Positions 34,331 through 46,689 of a stretch of 64,000 bases of DNA are shown piece by piece; position 1 is the first letter of the stretch; each line of letters starts with the position of its first letter. Origin of the DNA: Anolis sagrei (Eukaryota > Chordata > Lepidosauria > Squamata > Anolidae); contig NC_090024.1 of NCBI RefSeq assembly GCF_037176765.1, forward strand, positions 161,678,778 through 161,742,777. Direction: 5' to 3'. The position numbers were made by a program, and so were the translations under genes. Below the pieces are notes generated by a model. It worked only from the letters and a program-made list of their open reading frames with translations, was not told the DNA's origin and ran no database searches.

Positions 34331-36639
34331 GATTAAACATAAGATGCAAGTTTAAAATTTGTGATTAAATCTGGCTGAGTAAATTTAAACTAGCCAGAAA
34401 AGGAAGAGCTTCGCTTTTAAAAAAAATAAAGATGACCCCCTAATTTTTCTGTGGGGAATAGGTGCACTATCGCCAAATAGCATAATCCTCTCGCACAAGT
34501 TTCTCACATGGCAATGAATGTCTCCACACAGAAGCTCTATGTGTGTGACTGGCAAGCTTTGCTGCTATTGCTGCTCCAGGAAAGGTCTCAAGAAAGTCAA
34601 ATGGAAGAACATTTTTAGATAGTGGGTAAAACAAGGAAGGGGAGGGGGGAATTTGCCCTAAATTTGTCCTATCTATGTTGAGTCTGTCTTGTCCTGCCTC
34701 CACCATAAATTGTGCCAAACAGCTTCGATAGGACTGTTCAGCCTAGAGAAGTTTATACAGTGAAAGATGATGGACTCTTTACTCCCATTTTTCAAACTGT
34801 AGGTCCTGTGGTCAACAAATGAAACTCGGGCTAATTAGAAAGAGGTGTTTCTTTAGGGAACACATCAGTAAATTGTGGAATTAACTGGCATAAGAGGTTA
34901 TGGTGGTAGTGACTTCTACAGCCTTTTATACTTTAGATAACTTCTCTTTCTCTCTTACATGTATCTATCCAACTATCCTATTCACGCAGATGTATGGAGA
35001 TAGGATCAGCCATAATAGTCTAATATGTGCATTTCTTCATCATCAAAAAAGAGCTGCTCTTTCATTATACTCTTCTTGTCCATCAGACTTTTCCAATGGC
35101 ATATGGCTTGACACTGTTGGATAATGAGTACTAATCTAGGAGTACTCTGGGATACTTTAGTCTTCAATGCCATTATTTTAAGAACAGAAGGAAGGTGAGA
35201 AGGAGGTCAGGTAATTAGCTTGTAATTATGCTATTATTTTCAGAGATGGAATGACACATTTTTGCCACTGTTCTTTGTAGGAAACAGTTAATACACTTTT
35301 AATTAAAAACTAGATTATTTTTCTAATAAATATTTATCAGCAATATATGCTATTGAAAATATCTTCAAAAAGAAGAGTTTAAGGACTACAAACTCATGTA
35401 CAATTCTTTGATCAATTTTGTAAAAGCTTCATTTGTTTTTAAAACTGTGTGGCTGGCAGATCGAATTTTATAAACAAGCCAGATGCCGAATTCTCCTTTC
35501 TAGTTTCATTTCAGTTAAAACAATGTTTTCCATAAAGTCAGAAGATAATTGGGTCTTGCAAGATTACCTTTATCCCAAAGTAATTCTTTTCTACCCTGAA
35601 ACTGTGCCGAGCCATGATTTGCATGTAAAGGATGCGATTCAGGCTGCATGTTGACATTATCCCAATTATAATCTGATGCATCAAAGAGCTTTAGAATGAA
35701 ACACATGATTACAAAACTGAAATACAAGGAATCAATACCTCATATAATGAAACAGGTGCTTGCAACATCTCCACAGTGATGGTAGATTAAAATGCATGTA
35801 CAAAATGCCCCTCCTGCTATTTTTGTTACTACTCCACAAGAATGGCATTTGCACAGGGATTACTCTTCCACATGCCATCCTCCAAGCTGGCAGGGGAAAA
35901 GAAACAATAGTGCCGGGGCAGATGAACAAGGAAAAGATGGGGCCAGGAAGCTTTTCTCTGATACACATATTTTCTCTCCAAAGCAACAGATTTTCCTTTG
36001 ATATCCAAATTATTTTCAATGCCTTCCCACAATCCGCTTCTTCAATTCCCCCTAACTTCCCTCTTGCTGCATACTTCTCCAGTTTTAGTCTGTTTTTTTT
36101 CCATCTACAGTTCCTGATGCTGTCTTCATAAGTGTTCAGCTTTTCAGATTCTAATTTCCTGCTGAAGAGGTTACTGAAATAAAATACTACTCTCTCCAGG
36201 GTCATTGTATTAAACTCTAGCATGCCTAAATCTCTGTTTATTGGAGCATGTTCTCAAAACCATTCAGGGAAATCGCCAGGATGATGTTCATTATGAGCCC
36301 TGTGATTGCACGACACAACAAAACTAATTAAATAAAGGAAGCTGACATGAATAAAAGACTCATCTTGGCTTTATTTGAAACTGTACTTGTCTGCATAATG
36401 GCACTTCAATATGAATGCAACCCATGCAAGGTTGCACGTGTCTGAATTAAATACAAACACTGTTTTTGTCTTATAAGCCATGAACATACCCATGCCCAAA
36501 TAATCAAATCATAATTTATTTCATTATTTCTTACAGAAAACCACTATAACAAGTCACTGTTATGACAACATTGGGAGTAAAAAAGCATGAAATTGTGTAT
36601 TAATCTATGAGATAGTACCGTCGCTAGTGTATAGTACAA

Positions 36640-36830
36640 ACCCTGTATCCGTAGGACTGACACCTGTGGTTTCAGTTATCCATGTCTGATAAAATATGCC
36701 ATTTCTAGGCATTTTCTAGGTCCTCCAGCTTAGCTTTATGGTATTCTATGGTAATAGGGTTTGCCAACTATTTGTGGCCACACATCCAGGAAGGTATCCC
36801 CTCTTGGATACGGAAGCCATACTGTATTTT
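36640..36830 (+). repeat. Old unclassified repeat, unsplit copy
   Basis: CTGTATCCGTAGGACTGACA, CATTTCTAGGCATTTTCTAG and CTCCAGCTTAGCTTTATGG parallel the two halves at 505-650 and 1300-1360. Confidence 0.35.
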
Positions 36831-37364
36831 CTTAGATAAATACAATTACGCCTTTTGCTTTCTTCCAGTCTGCTGAAGGTACTTACCTGTTTTCACAAGA
36901 AGATAATATATCTTTGTTCCCATTGTTTGAGAAAAAAGACAGCCTCCTGCAGTATTGCCCCCAGTTTTTGTTACTAATTTCCCATGTATAGGAGTCTGCT
37001 ATTGGGGCTACTGTAATCAAGTCTAGCGTAATTATTTTGTTTACTTCCTTTATTATTGGGAAGGTTTTCATTAAATGGAAAATGTAAGTTTTCTTTTCAC
37101 TTTACCAGAACATCCAGAGTGGCTATCCTTGTCTTAGCAATATGCTTACTTGCATAACCCTGTTGCATTCTGTTAGCACAGTTTCAAAATATTTTCACAG
37201 AGAAGGCATCTATTTTCCTAATAATGGAATCATTTTGTTTGCACAATCTGACTTAGTAAGATAACACTAGTCCAAGTTGCAGGTTCAGTTTCTGGGGCTA
37301 CGTGAGGAACAGATAAATAGCTAAATACTGCTTTTGGCAAAAATTTTGAGTTAAAACTTGTATT

Positions 37365-37908
37365 GACTTGCTTTCCATCTTACCTGCCTGAATGTATCTC
37401 CCTTTATGAGCCATTTTGGAGATTAAGATCATCCAGGGAGGCCCTGCTTTCGCAGGCATGACTAGTGGGGACGCGAGACAGGGCCTTCTCTGTGGTGGGC
37501 CCTCATCTATGGAACACCTTCCCAAATGAAATTAGGTCAGCAACCTCCCTCTTGGCCTTCAGGAAAAAAAAACCATGGCTATGGAAACAGGCATTTGGAC
37601 AGTAAGCACGACAAGAAACAACATGGACTATGTGCAATTGTTATTTGATACTGGAATGGCCTGGACCATGCTTTTGGATCATGTTATTTTAATGTTTATA
37701 TTAATATGTTTTTAATCTCATTTTAATGGTTAAATGAAGTTACATTTTATGATTTAACTGATGCTTTTATGTTACTGTTGTTTTATGTTAGGTTTTCATG
37801 TTTTGTAAGGCATTGAATTTTGCCATGAATATGTTGGAAACTGCTTTGAGTCCCCACAGGGGTGAGAAAAGTGGTATATAATTGAAATAAATAAATAAAT
37901 AAAATTTC
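37365..37908 (+). mobile_element. L2-type LINE 3' end
   Basis: Contains the L2 C-terminal coding region (CCTGCCTGAATGTATCTCCC; GGGGACGCGAGACAGGGCC) and the 3' untranslated end GCTTTGAGTCCCCACAGGGG followed by AAATAAATAAATAA. Confidence 0.8.
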
Positions 37909-37930
37909 AGTCTCTGCTCAGAACCCTCCC

Positions 37931-37949
37931 GTGTGTGTGTGTGTGTGTA
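37931..37949. repeat. (GT)n microsatellite
   Basis: Short GT run after the L2 tail. Confidence 0.85.
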
Positions 37950-39479
37950 TTAGGTAGCCAAATGTCCAACCCTGCTACTTGTTTTTTGTGGTGATGAACT
38001 TATGTGCTTCAATGAGACAATAGGCTATTTGACAGTAGCATTTCTACTCAAAGCCTGTCTCCTAAATCTGTTGGGCTTTTGATGAGGAGCTGGGCTAAAT
38101 GTGCCGAATACCTCTGCAGTGAGGGAATGATATTGGGCAACAGTAATACTGGGGGCAACACTATTATCTCTTAGCCACTATGACACGATCTCCAGAGGCA
38201 ATGAAAAAGAAGACCATAGGAAAAAAAGACTACACTACAGGTGATTTGACTCAATCAATGAATCCACGTACCTGAGTTTGCACAATCTTGTTGATGACCA
38301 AGCAGCCTGCCAATGTCTTCATAGGGAGTCAAAGTTATCATGATGATAGATAACATTTCATGTCTTCACCAGATTTTAATTGCTTGGAGAAGACACAGGA
38401 AAGAAAATTCTTGAAGTTTACACTCAGGTGGTGGGATTTTATTCTGTGGAATGTCCTCAGACATACCAAACCTTTTTATTCAGGCAGGGCTTTGATTCAT
38501 AATCCATGTGTTTATTATTTTAAAATGTTTTAAAACTGTTTTAATTTTGTATTTTTAAATAGAGGTATTGATTGTTGGCCACGTTGGGTTCTGTACAAGA
38601 CGAAAGAAAAGATATAAATTGAACAAACAACCAAACCAAACCAAACAACAACAAGCAGCCAAATGTGTAACACAATTCTATCTGTTCAGGCTCATTGAAC
38701 AGAAACTCAAGATTTACATTTCTCAAACTAAATATCCATCCAATAAAGTGGGAGAGGGGGAGGAAAACAAATCCCTATCAATAAGCCAGACTGATACAAT
38801 TTGAAGACATACAACAATAACAAAAGTATTACTGCACTTGGATGTCTGGCAGATGAATATGCTGGCAGACTTTGTTGAAAATTACTGCATTCTTTACTTA
38901 TCCCACCCAGTTGTTTAGTTTTCATCTTTCCAGTCCACCACTCAAGGCTACTCAATAATATAAATCTGCAAGATATTTTATGACCAAGTGTCCATAAAAA
39001 AACATCTTTATTACTAGAAAGGAAGAAAACACAATATGCATTATTGCAAAGAAAAAAGTACAATATGAATGGAAACTAGTTTTCATACAGGTCACTGCTT
39101 GTTGAATTTTGAAAACCATTATTCATCAAGTTTTGAGAAAAGTATTGCTTTGTGGCCTTGGATTCAGTAATGTTGAAAGCAGAGCTTTCCATTAGCTAGT
39201 TAATTAATCCACTGTGTTATGATTCATTAGGTGGTTCCCCTAATTTCTATTAAATCAAGGGGAATCCTACACTTTCATAAGTTAGTTGTTCTGACATCAC
39301 TGGAATTTCACAGAGTGGGTGGCTCTTATTCCACATATCCAGAAAGTCAGTAAGACAAGAAGGATTAGGACTGGAGGAAAGGCATCGCCTTGCTATGTTG
39401 GCTGCTGACTAACAACCTTGTCACACAGCTGCCTGAGTCACTCTGCTTTGTTGGGGTGTGTGTGTGTGGGGGGGGGGGG

Positions 39480-39691
39480 GGACCCAGCACCCTATGCCCC
39501 ATATCGCCTGGCTCCTCTTCCCATGGGGAAGCATGGAGCATGCATGGAGCATGCAGCTTCCTCCCATGGATTCCAATGGCAACACAGGGAGTCTCCCATG
39601 TTGGTGGCACTCAAGGAGCCATGCCGGCATGATATGATGGGAGCTGGTGGGCTTTGAGTGTGGCCGGGGCTAAATCAATGGCATGCCACTG
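39480..39691. mobile_element. hAT-like element end
   Basis: GC-rich segment ending ..GGGGCTAAATCAATGGCATGCCACTG, the reverse complement of the CAGTGGCGTGCC end of the element at 49605. Left boundary approximate; it starts next to a 13-G run (39469-39481). Confidence 0.45.
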
Positions 39692-40779
39692 GATGTAGCC
39701 TTTTGTGATGAGGTTGTTAATCTGCATGCTATATTCTGGTTATGTTTGAGAGAAAGGTAGAAATATTTTTGACAGTTCAGAAATAATAATAAAAAGATCT
39801 GGAAAGCAAATGAAGAGCTTGGTTTCAGATAGTTATTTATTGAGTTTATATCCTGCCTTTCTCTCTCTCAAATGGGCTAACTGAAAATGAATGAAAAAAA
39901 ATAGGGCCCTGTCCTGGCATTGGGGGTGATGTGATGGTGGTTAGCGTTTGGAGGGATGGGCATGTTGTTTTGAGGTGTGTGCAGGGGAAGGCATGTAATT
40001 TCATTGTGCAATATCACAATGACAAATAAAGCTATCCTATTCTTTTCTAGAATAGAGGAAAGAAATGGGATGGTGACACTGGGTCTGTATAGTTAGCTAC
40101 CTTCTTTCTTCTCTCCTAAGAAGGAAGCTAACCGAGTAAATGCATAACTGAGTTTATGGTGCCAAAGACAGTAGGCTAGATGAAATGTTCCTTATTCCAT
40201 TTTAACCAGTTAGTTCATCATAGTCAGTCAGTCACACACTTTCAGGGAGTTGAGAAGATTGGAATTTGGAGCAAAAAGGTACGGCTAGCAGAGTCTATGG
40301 CTTCTATCCTACTTATGGCCTCTGAAAAATATACTATTCACCCACTGATCTTTGCAGATGATATTGCTTGATAGTGAGTGGGAATCAGAAAAATGCTGTT
40401 ATTTGGGTTTATAAAATTTTTAAAAATTGGTTAGAGGTTTTAAAAGCATTTCTAATTAAGATTTCTACACTGAGTTTTATAGCCAGTCACACATCACCAC
40501 ATTTGCATTGGATTTTTTTCTCTAGCTGAAACGCGCATTATTTTTTACTAAGCTTTAACAAGGGTAAGTGAATATTGTACGTGTGGGTCAGGATGGAAGG
40601 GGGAAACAGGAGAGAAGAGATACATATCATTGATTCAACTGAACTGAGCAAGTTTTCAGATGAGATTTATGCTTCAAAGCAACAAGAACTATTTGATTCT
40701 CACCACCCCAGGGAACATTATCATGTGCCTTGTATACAGTCTGGGAGAATTATCCCTTTGGGGTAAGCCACCATTAAAA

Positions 40780-41120
40780 TGATGGGCCCCCTGATAGCGC
40801 AGCGGGTTAAACCACTGAGCTGTTGAACTTGCTGACCGAAAGGTCAACGGTTTGAATCCGGGGAGCAGGGTGAACTCTCGCTGTTAGCCTCAGCTTCTAC
40901 CAATCTAGCAGTTTGAAAACATAAAAATGTGAGTAGAGCAATAGATACCACCTTAGCGGGAAGGTAAAGGTGCTCCATGCAGTCATGCCGGCCACATGAC
41001 CTTGGAGGCATCTATGGACAATGCCAGCTCTTTGGCTTAGAAATGGAGATGAGCACCACCCCCAGAGTCAGACCCGACTAGACTTAATGTCAGGGGAAAC
41101 CTTTACGTTTACTTTTATTT
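40780..41120 (+). mobile_element. Sauria-type tRNA SINE, young, 10-bp TSD
   Basis: Full-length copy: AGCGCAGCGGGTTAAACCAC, GGTTTGAATCCGGGGAGC, the CTAGCAGTTTGAAAACAT body, and the 3' end GACTTAATGTCAGGGGAAAC with CTTTACGTTTAC. Perfect duplication ACCATTAAAA at 40770-40779 and 41121-41130. The best preserved SINE in the window. Confidence 0.92.
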
Positions 41121-42320
41121 ACCATTAAAACAACAAAAAAGTATCACAGTTTCCCCATAGAATCAACTGTGACATGTTTCATGTTGTTCACTACTATCCC
41201 TATGGCCTGCTTTGAAAACCAGTGTTTTTAATAATGAATAAATCAACAACAATTGCATCAATCAAACATTTTCCAACTGTTAGTGTTAGCGACAATGAAG
41301 TAATCTCCCAATTTCCAGCACTTAACATGATTGAATTAATTTTCAAATCTAATTAATTTTCAAAGCTTTGGTTAGATTCAGAAGCATTTCACAGCTGGAT
41401 AGAGAATGGAGCCTTGCTTGGCTTAACATCTCTGTATTACACGCATGCACAAAGATGCACACCTTGCCAGGAATAAGCATTTTCTTTGTCAGTATCAACA
41501 ATTCTTCTTATAAAACTAGCTAGCGAAAGCAAAATGGCAGTGTGGATTATGTGAGCATAGTGGAAAAACCTAAGATAGGATCAGCTCTTAGCCCTGAAGT
41601 AAGATTTAACAGATACCCTATAGCTATGCAAAACTGCTGTGTTTACAAAACCTGTCTATTGTAAAGAAACATGTTAAATGCTTGGAATGAAAATAATGTT
41701 GAACACAGCAAAGGCGTTAAAATGGTTTTTACACATTCTATAGCAGACTTTTGTGGAAAGCAAAAAAATGCCTCAGGAGAAATCTCCACTTTTGTGTGTG
41801 AGTATGGCAGCTGTTGCCGCTCTCTGCAGAAAAAAACAAAACATCCTAAGAGTTTATATAGGCATTGTAGTTGCAGTCTCAGGGGACAACTGGTATCCAG
41901 TATCTAAAGAACCTATTATCCAGGCTACACAGAAACCCCTACTGTTTTGTTTTATGTGATGTGTGTATCGGCAACACTCTTTAAGTTTGAAATCAATGGA
42001 ATTACTTTGAATAGACATATATAGGATTGAATTCTAAAATTGTAATCCAGGCTGTACGGAAAAGGGATGATTTATTCTGAGAATTTGTGACACAATCATT
42101 TGGTTGCTATCCAGATGTCAGTTTAGCAAATAAATATGCATGAAATGAGAATGGGAGCCTAGTTGTGGAGGGAATATTATTCACCGCAGAGCTTGCATCT
42201 TCAACTTTTCAGCTATTACATTATGATCTCATTCCCTACACAAAAGACTTCTAGTTTCTACAGTGGATAAAAGTGCTTCAGAACTGCTATAAACACATTT
42301 TAATTTAGAGAGAATAGCGG

Positions 42321-42520
42321 TTGTTGTGTGTTTTCAAGTCATTTCTGATTTATAGCGACCTTAAATCTAGAATTTATCATGAGGGATTCTTGGCATAATT
42401 TGTTCAGAGGAATTTTGTTTTTGCCTTGAAAGTATGTGACTTTCAAGGTCATCCACTGGGTTTTTATGGCTGACCAGGAATTTGAACCCTAGCATTGAGA
42501 GTTATAGTGCAATACTCCTA
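42321..42520 (-). mobile_element. MIR-like tRNA SINE (third family)
   Basis: Reverse complement copy of the family at 11401: TTGTGTGTTTTCAAGTCATT, TGGCATAATTTGTTCAGAGG and AAGGTCATCCACTGGGTTTT. Worn. Confidence 0.7.
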
Positions 42521-42599
42521 CATAAGAAAAGGGTTACTGGGACCAAATGACTGCTTAATGTTTAGTGATCGAGCCAACAACTCCATGACGTGTCAGGGA

Positions 42600-42770
42600 A
42601 ATTACTGGTAAATGCCCCAGGCAATAGCACACCTTGCGATTTTCCCAATTAATATTTTGTTATCTCATGTTTTTTCATCTGCTTTTAAAACATCCCAGTT
42701 ATTCTCTTACCCATTTGTTTCCAACATATTTCTGTTAAAGGCCTCGAGGATGTAGTGTGAAAGAAAATTA
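42600..42770 (+). repeat. Unclassified interspersed repeat A, partial
   Basis: TTTTCCCAATTAATATTTTG and CATCTGCTTTTAAAACATCCC align with the left part of the copy at 46170. Confidence 0.4.
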
Positions 42771-42839
42771 AGACGTAATTGTATGAAAGGATATTAATAT
42801 GCCCCTATTTAAATTCCAGATCCCTACATTTTTAGTATT

Positions 42840-43625
42840 GTTGTATGTCAGACTGTTCAGCCTGTGATTGTGTCTAATGATCAGGTTGCTTTGGATGATG
42901 GGAATGACAATGTTGTTCATTTTATAGTTGATTGCTCTGATGGGAATGGGGATGCTGTCTATGAAGATGTTCCTGAAGGAAATGGGGATGATGGTCTGTT
43001 TCCTGGGCATGGTTTTGGAGATGTGGGGCCTGAATGCAGTTCAAATTAGGAATTAGAGAGGCCTGTATTGCTGCAAGGGGATTCTCAAGGTCTTGATTCT
43101 GAGAAAGGCTCTGCACCACAGTCCCCTGGTCAGTTATCTCCAGGTGCAGATTTTAATGAAGCCTTGAAAAGAAGAAGTGTTTTTAGCCGGCAAAGACAAA
43201 CAAACCAGCAATTAAAGCGCTCAGCCAGATTACAGCAAAAGTTAGAAGTGAAACCAAAGTTAAGGAAAAATCCGTTCTTAGCTATTTGGGAAATAGCCAG
43301 GGATATAAGTGCCAAATACAGAATCTAGCTTTAAGCGAAGCAAAGTTGGATTCATGTTAAGTTCTTCATGCCAAGTTCCTGGACCTTTGTCTTTGTTTGA
43401 TTCCTGTTTTAAGTGCCTTTGCTGTCAATTGTCTTTGAACATCTGCTTTCATGGACTTAATTGAACTATTTCTCTATGGACTGATTACTCATTTTTCCCC
43501 CTAATAAATTGGATTTGCCCTTTACTGTGGATTACTTTTATTGCTTTGGATTTTATTTTCTTCAATAAACTGCTTGCGATTTTAACTCAACTGTGTAGAG
43601 TTTAAAGTCAGAGGGGATCCTGCTC
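42840..43625 (+). mobile_element. Unclassified element remnant with two poly(A) signals
   Basis: An acidic then basic coding-like stretch (HFIVDCSDGNGDAVYEDVPE; later QQLKRSARLQQKLEVKPKLR) is followed by a T-rich tail with AATAAA at about 43504 and 43565. It looks like the 3' part of a retroelement, possibly of the LTR or tyrosine-recombinase kind, but I cannot name the family. It abuts the recombinase fossil at 43.63 kb and may have been inserted there. Treated as a broken fossil. Confidence 0.35.
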
Positions 43626-43629
43626 TGGT

Positions 43630-44660
43630 GTGAAACAAGTGTATCTCTTGAAAAATACATTATTTTATCACATTGATCACTCCTCTTTAACTAAATTTCT
43701 CTTCTGGGTTATTACAGAAAAGTCCCTATCACTTATGGGCTTATCAAATGTTTTGGACATACTCATTCATAATCAGTATCACCTTCCACGCTATGGCAAT
43801 ACGATGCTTGGTTCAGGTGATCAAAAGATAGGAAAATGGAAGTCAGGCCCTTTCTACACTACCATATAAAATTCCCATTATCTGCTTTGAACTGGATTAT
43901 ATGGCAGTGTAGACTAAGATAATGTGATTTTTTTGCTTTGATAACATGGACTATCTGGCAGTGTAAAAAGTGCCTCAGTAGCATATTGAAGATAGATTTG
44001 CACACTGCAGTGGTATTGAGGTGGATGGCTTTGTATTTTTCAGATACTAGGTGGTAGCAGATGCAATGTGTTGTGATTTGTGGCAATAGTTATATGGGCT
44101 GCACTCCAGGTGCAGTACAACCCCATTGTCCCCCAGCTTGGGAAACAAGACAAAGATTGAATGGTGAGGCAAGAGGAGCCTTCAGTGGCATGGGCTTTCA
44201 CAACTTCTATTTCAAACACACTGGGGCCCTGCTCTGAACATATATTGATTTTACCATATGTTATACCACATAATAAACCATACTGGTCATTGGTTTAGAG
44301 GGCAAGGAATTGGGGCTGATGCTTCAGGCTGGCTCTTCATGATTTGGAGATTATTTAAGCCAGTTGGTATAATGTGGTCCACTATTATATCCAGACACAA
44401 GTGGGCAGAGAACATAGATCTCAAACCCCTGGATTTGGCTTGGAAATTGGTTAATAGAGAAATTTCCAGGGCATTGAAAAAGTATTTTGGTCATTTCATG
44501 CTGCATCCTGAGATTGTATGCAAATTGCTGGAGCTTTATAGGGCTGATTGGTTTTGTCTTCTAGAATAGGATTTGGAAATATTTTTTGTTGACTTGAAAA
44601 GGGAGACTGAGGCCTTTAGGCCTGCCTGGTGGGGGATAGGGGCTAATGCCTGCTCTTTGT
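43630..44660 (+). mobile_element. Decayed tyrosine-recombinase / SGNH-hydrolase fossil
   Basis: A much older relative of the element at 24.4-29.3 kb, opposite strand. At 43.64-43.84 kb the text SLTKFLFWVITEKSLSLMGL parallels PLTKYQFWSITDKALKLLGL of the younger recombinase. A MITE follows (43846-43975). At 44.25-44.57 kb VGIMWSTIISRHKWAE and LAWKLVNREISRAL with ELYRADW parallel the hydrolase (HIIWSAVIPRLKWPG, EKARKRVNRAIRAL, LYRADGVH). Just downstream, CTGGTGGGGGATAGGGGCTAA resembles the 3' untranslated start of the younger copy. Heavily broken. Confidence 0.62.
43846..43975. mobile_element. Palindromic MITE inside recombinase fossil
   Basis: Older copy of the CTTCTACACTGCCATATAA family: GGCCCTTTCTACACTACCAT at the left and a worn mirrored end at the right (CTATCTGGCAGTGTA). 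It splits the 43.63-kb fossil. Confidence 0.65.
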
Positions 44661-44780
44661 CCATGGCAGGCAATGTTCTACATTTTAGTTATGTAGAACA
44701 CTACCTATTTAGATGAAGGTTAAGTCTCTGAAACTATATCCAGAGATTATGAAGTTTGAGTTCAAATAGCCCTATTTTCA

Positions 44781-44782
<2 letters not shown>

Positions 44783-44850
<68 letters not shown>

Positions 44851-44870
44851 TACATACATACACGCATGTG
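44783..44870. repeat. (TA)n(CA)n(TACA)n microsatellite
   Basis: A run of TA dinucleotides, then CA dinucleotides, then CATACATACATA. Confidence 0.95.
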
Positions 44871-45035
44871 TGGCCTCATTGTTTCAGGGGTTGGGTATCA
44901 AACTGCTGCACACCTTTTTAGCTTGTGTATTGTTCCTTATTTATAACTTCTGCCATTTTGACCACACTTTGTAGTTGTTTGACCCAACGTGTCCCAGTTT
45001 TCAGCTGTGAAATTTAGAAGGCATGTAATAGTTGG
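44870..45035 (+). repeat. Unclassified interspersed repeat A
   Basis: TTTTTAGCTTGTGTATTGTTC, TTATAACTTCTGCCATTTTG and TTTAGAAGGCATGT recur at 46330-46460 in the same orientation. Confidence 0.5.
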
Positions 45036-45559
45036 AAGTTACTTCTGAAAGTTGAAAGCCAAGACATTATTGTCCTAAAGTTGATTAATGTTGAGCTCTA
45101 AAAATAACTTTTTAGAGCTCTTTCTCTCTCTGGAATTCACTATTTGTAGCATTGTTTTGCACTCTATTTTCAGCTTGAATATCTGCTCAAGAAAGCTAAA
45201 AATTACATGTATCTGTCCAATCCGCAGTTAACTCTCCCCCCCCCCCCCCCAACCCCCATAAACCTGAGAATTGCTCCCACTGGAGCATCTCACCAGAAAG
45301 TAACTGGAAAAATATATCATTTATCAATAAATGGCTTTCCAGATATTGCCTGGTTACTTGCCAACACTTTATGTAGCAGCTGGACAGATTTATCTGTGTA
45401 TATTTGTGCTTTCCTGTGTACTTAGTTTTAAAACAATTCCTTATATTCGTCATAAAACATCATCACACTCTTATTAAAACCCATGGCTCTGCATCTATTA
45501 AAAATATGGGAAAAGATATCTTGGAACGCCCCAAAGGCCAACTTATAACCTCATGACAT

Positions 45560-46140
45560 GAAGAAATTTCCCAGTCGTATGACACTTCAGCCTCTTTTTT
45601 AAGCATGGAGAGGCACTGAGCTCATCGCATGAGTTAAACTACTCCCGGCTGTCATGCATAGCCCTCTGTGGTTGAAAAGAGTCAGAAGTTTCCTGAAAGG
45701 AGGGAACTCCGGCAATCGACCTCATCATATTAAGAAATTATCAAGCATGGGGAGGCATGGAGCTCATCACATATCCCAGGGTTGAAAATAGGCAGAAATG
45801 TCCTGAAAGGAGAAAACTCTGAACATGGGCCAGCAATCATGTTCAGGGCTCCTATCACTTATTGCACTTGACTTCTATGTTTACAACAGCAAAACAGGTG
45901 TGATGGGAGCCATCAAAAGTTTCCCATCTTGTTTCATTGACAAACCATCAGAAGCCTGTTGTATCTTACAGGCTTTGATGCAGAACCATAGGATCCCCCT
46001 AAAATCAATGGTTTTCAGATGGACCAATGTCTCTTGTATCCTATGGGCTTTGATGCAGAGCCATAGGATTCCATGGAAAGTAATGGTTTTAATCTGGATC
46101 ACTGTATATTGTATCATATGGGCTTTGATGTCCTAAAGTT
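45560..46140. repeat. Unclassified repeat, copy 2 (inverted relative to copy 1)
   Basis: Counterpart of 31816-32644: GAGGCACTGAGCTCATCGCA, GCTGTCATGCATAGCCCTCT and CCCAGTCGTATGACACTTC. Its right part has about three tandem units of roughly 68 bp (GGCTTTGATGCAGAACCATA; GGCTTTGATGCAGAGCCATA). Confidence 0.7.
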
Positions 46141-46169
46141 ACAGAAGGAAAGCTGTGTATCTAACATAC

Positions 46170-46470
46170 CCTCCGACAGTACTAATTTTACAAGGATAAT
46201 CCCAATTAATTATTGTCTTTTCCACCTTTTCAGCTGATTTTAAAATGTCCCTGTTCTCTCATCTCCTTTTATGCCCCCCCCCTTTGTTCTTAAGGAGAGG
46301 GAACAATTTTGACACTCTAGTAAGCTTCAGTAGAAAGCAAGTTTTTACAGCCTTTCCTAGCTTGTGTATTTGTCCTCATTAATAACTTTTTCCATTTTGA
46401 TTACATTCCCATGTTGCTTGCTCAGATATGTTCTGCCTTTCATCTCTAAAATGTTAGAAGGTATGTCCCA
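46170..46470 (+). repeat. Unclassified interspersed repeat A, second copy
   Basis: CCTAGCTTGTGTATTTGTCC, TAATAACTTTTTCCATTTTG and TTAGAAGGTATGT match 44870-45035. Its left part (AATCCCAATTAATTATTGTC; CAGCTGATTTTAAAATGTCC) recurs at 42640-42710. Confidence 0.5.
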
Positions 46471-46689
46471 ACCATCCAAAGTCTTGTTTTTTTTAAAATC
46501 AAGAAGAATATTTATAGGATACTAGCTGTGCCCTGCCACACGTTGCTGTGGCCTATAGTAAAACTTGAATGCAATGCATTGCCTCTGGGACCTGACACCT
46601 CTCCCATTCCCCCTAAAAGGGTCTCATAGGAACAATAGCATCATCATAATAATAATAGAAATAACAACCTTTACCCACCACGTGTTGCT

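Noticed and set aside
35732-36223. Minus-strand 163-codon frame
   Set aside because: No recognisable domain, an equally long frame lies on the other strand, no splice or promoter context; likely chance.
36971-36993. Minus-strand ATGGGAAAT as a TNNI3K start (MGN..)
   Set aside because: The frame closes after three codons with no donor before it.
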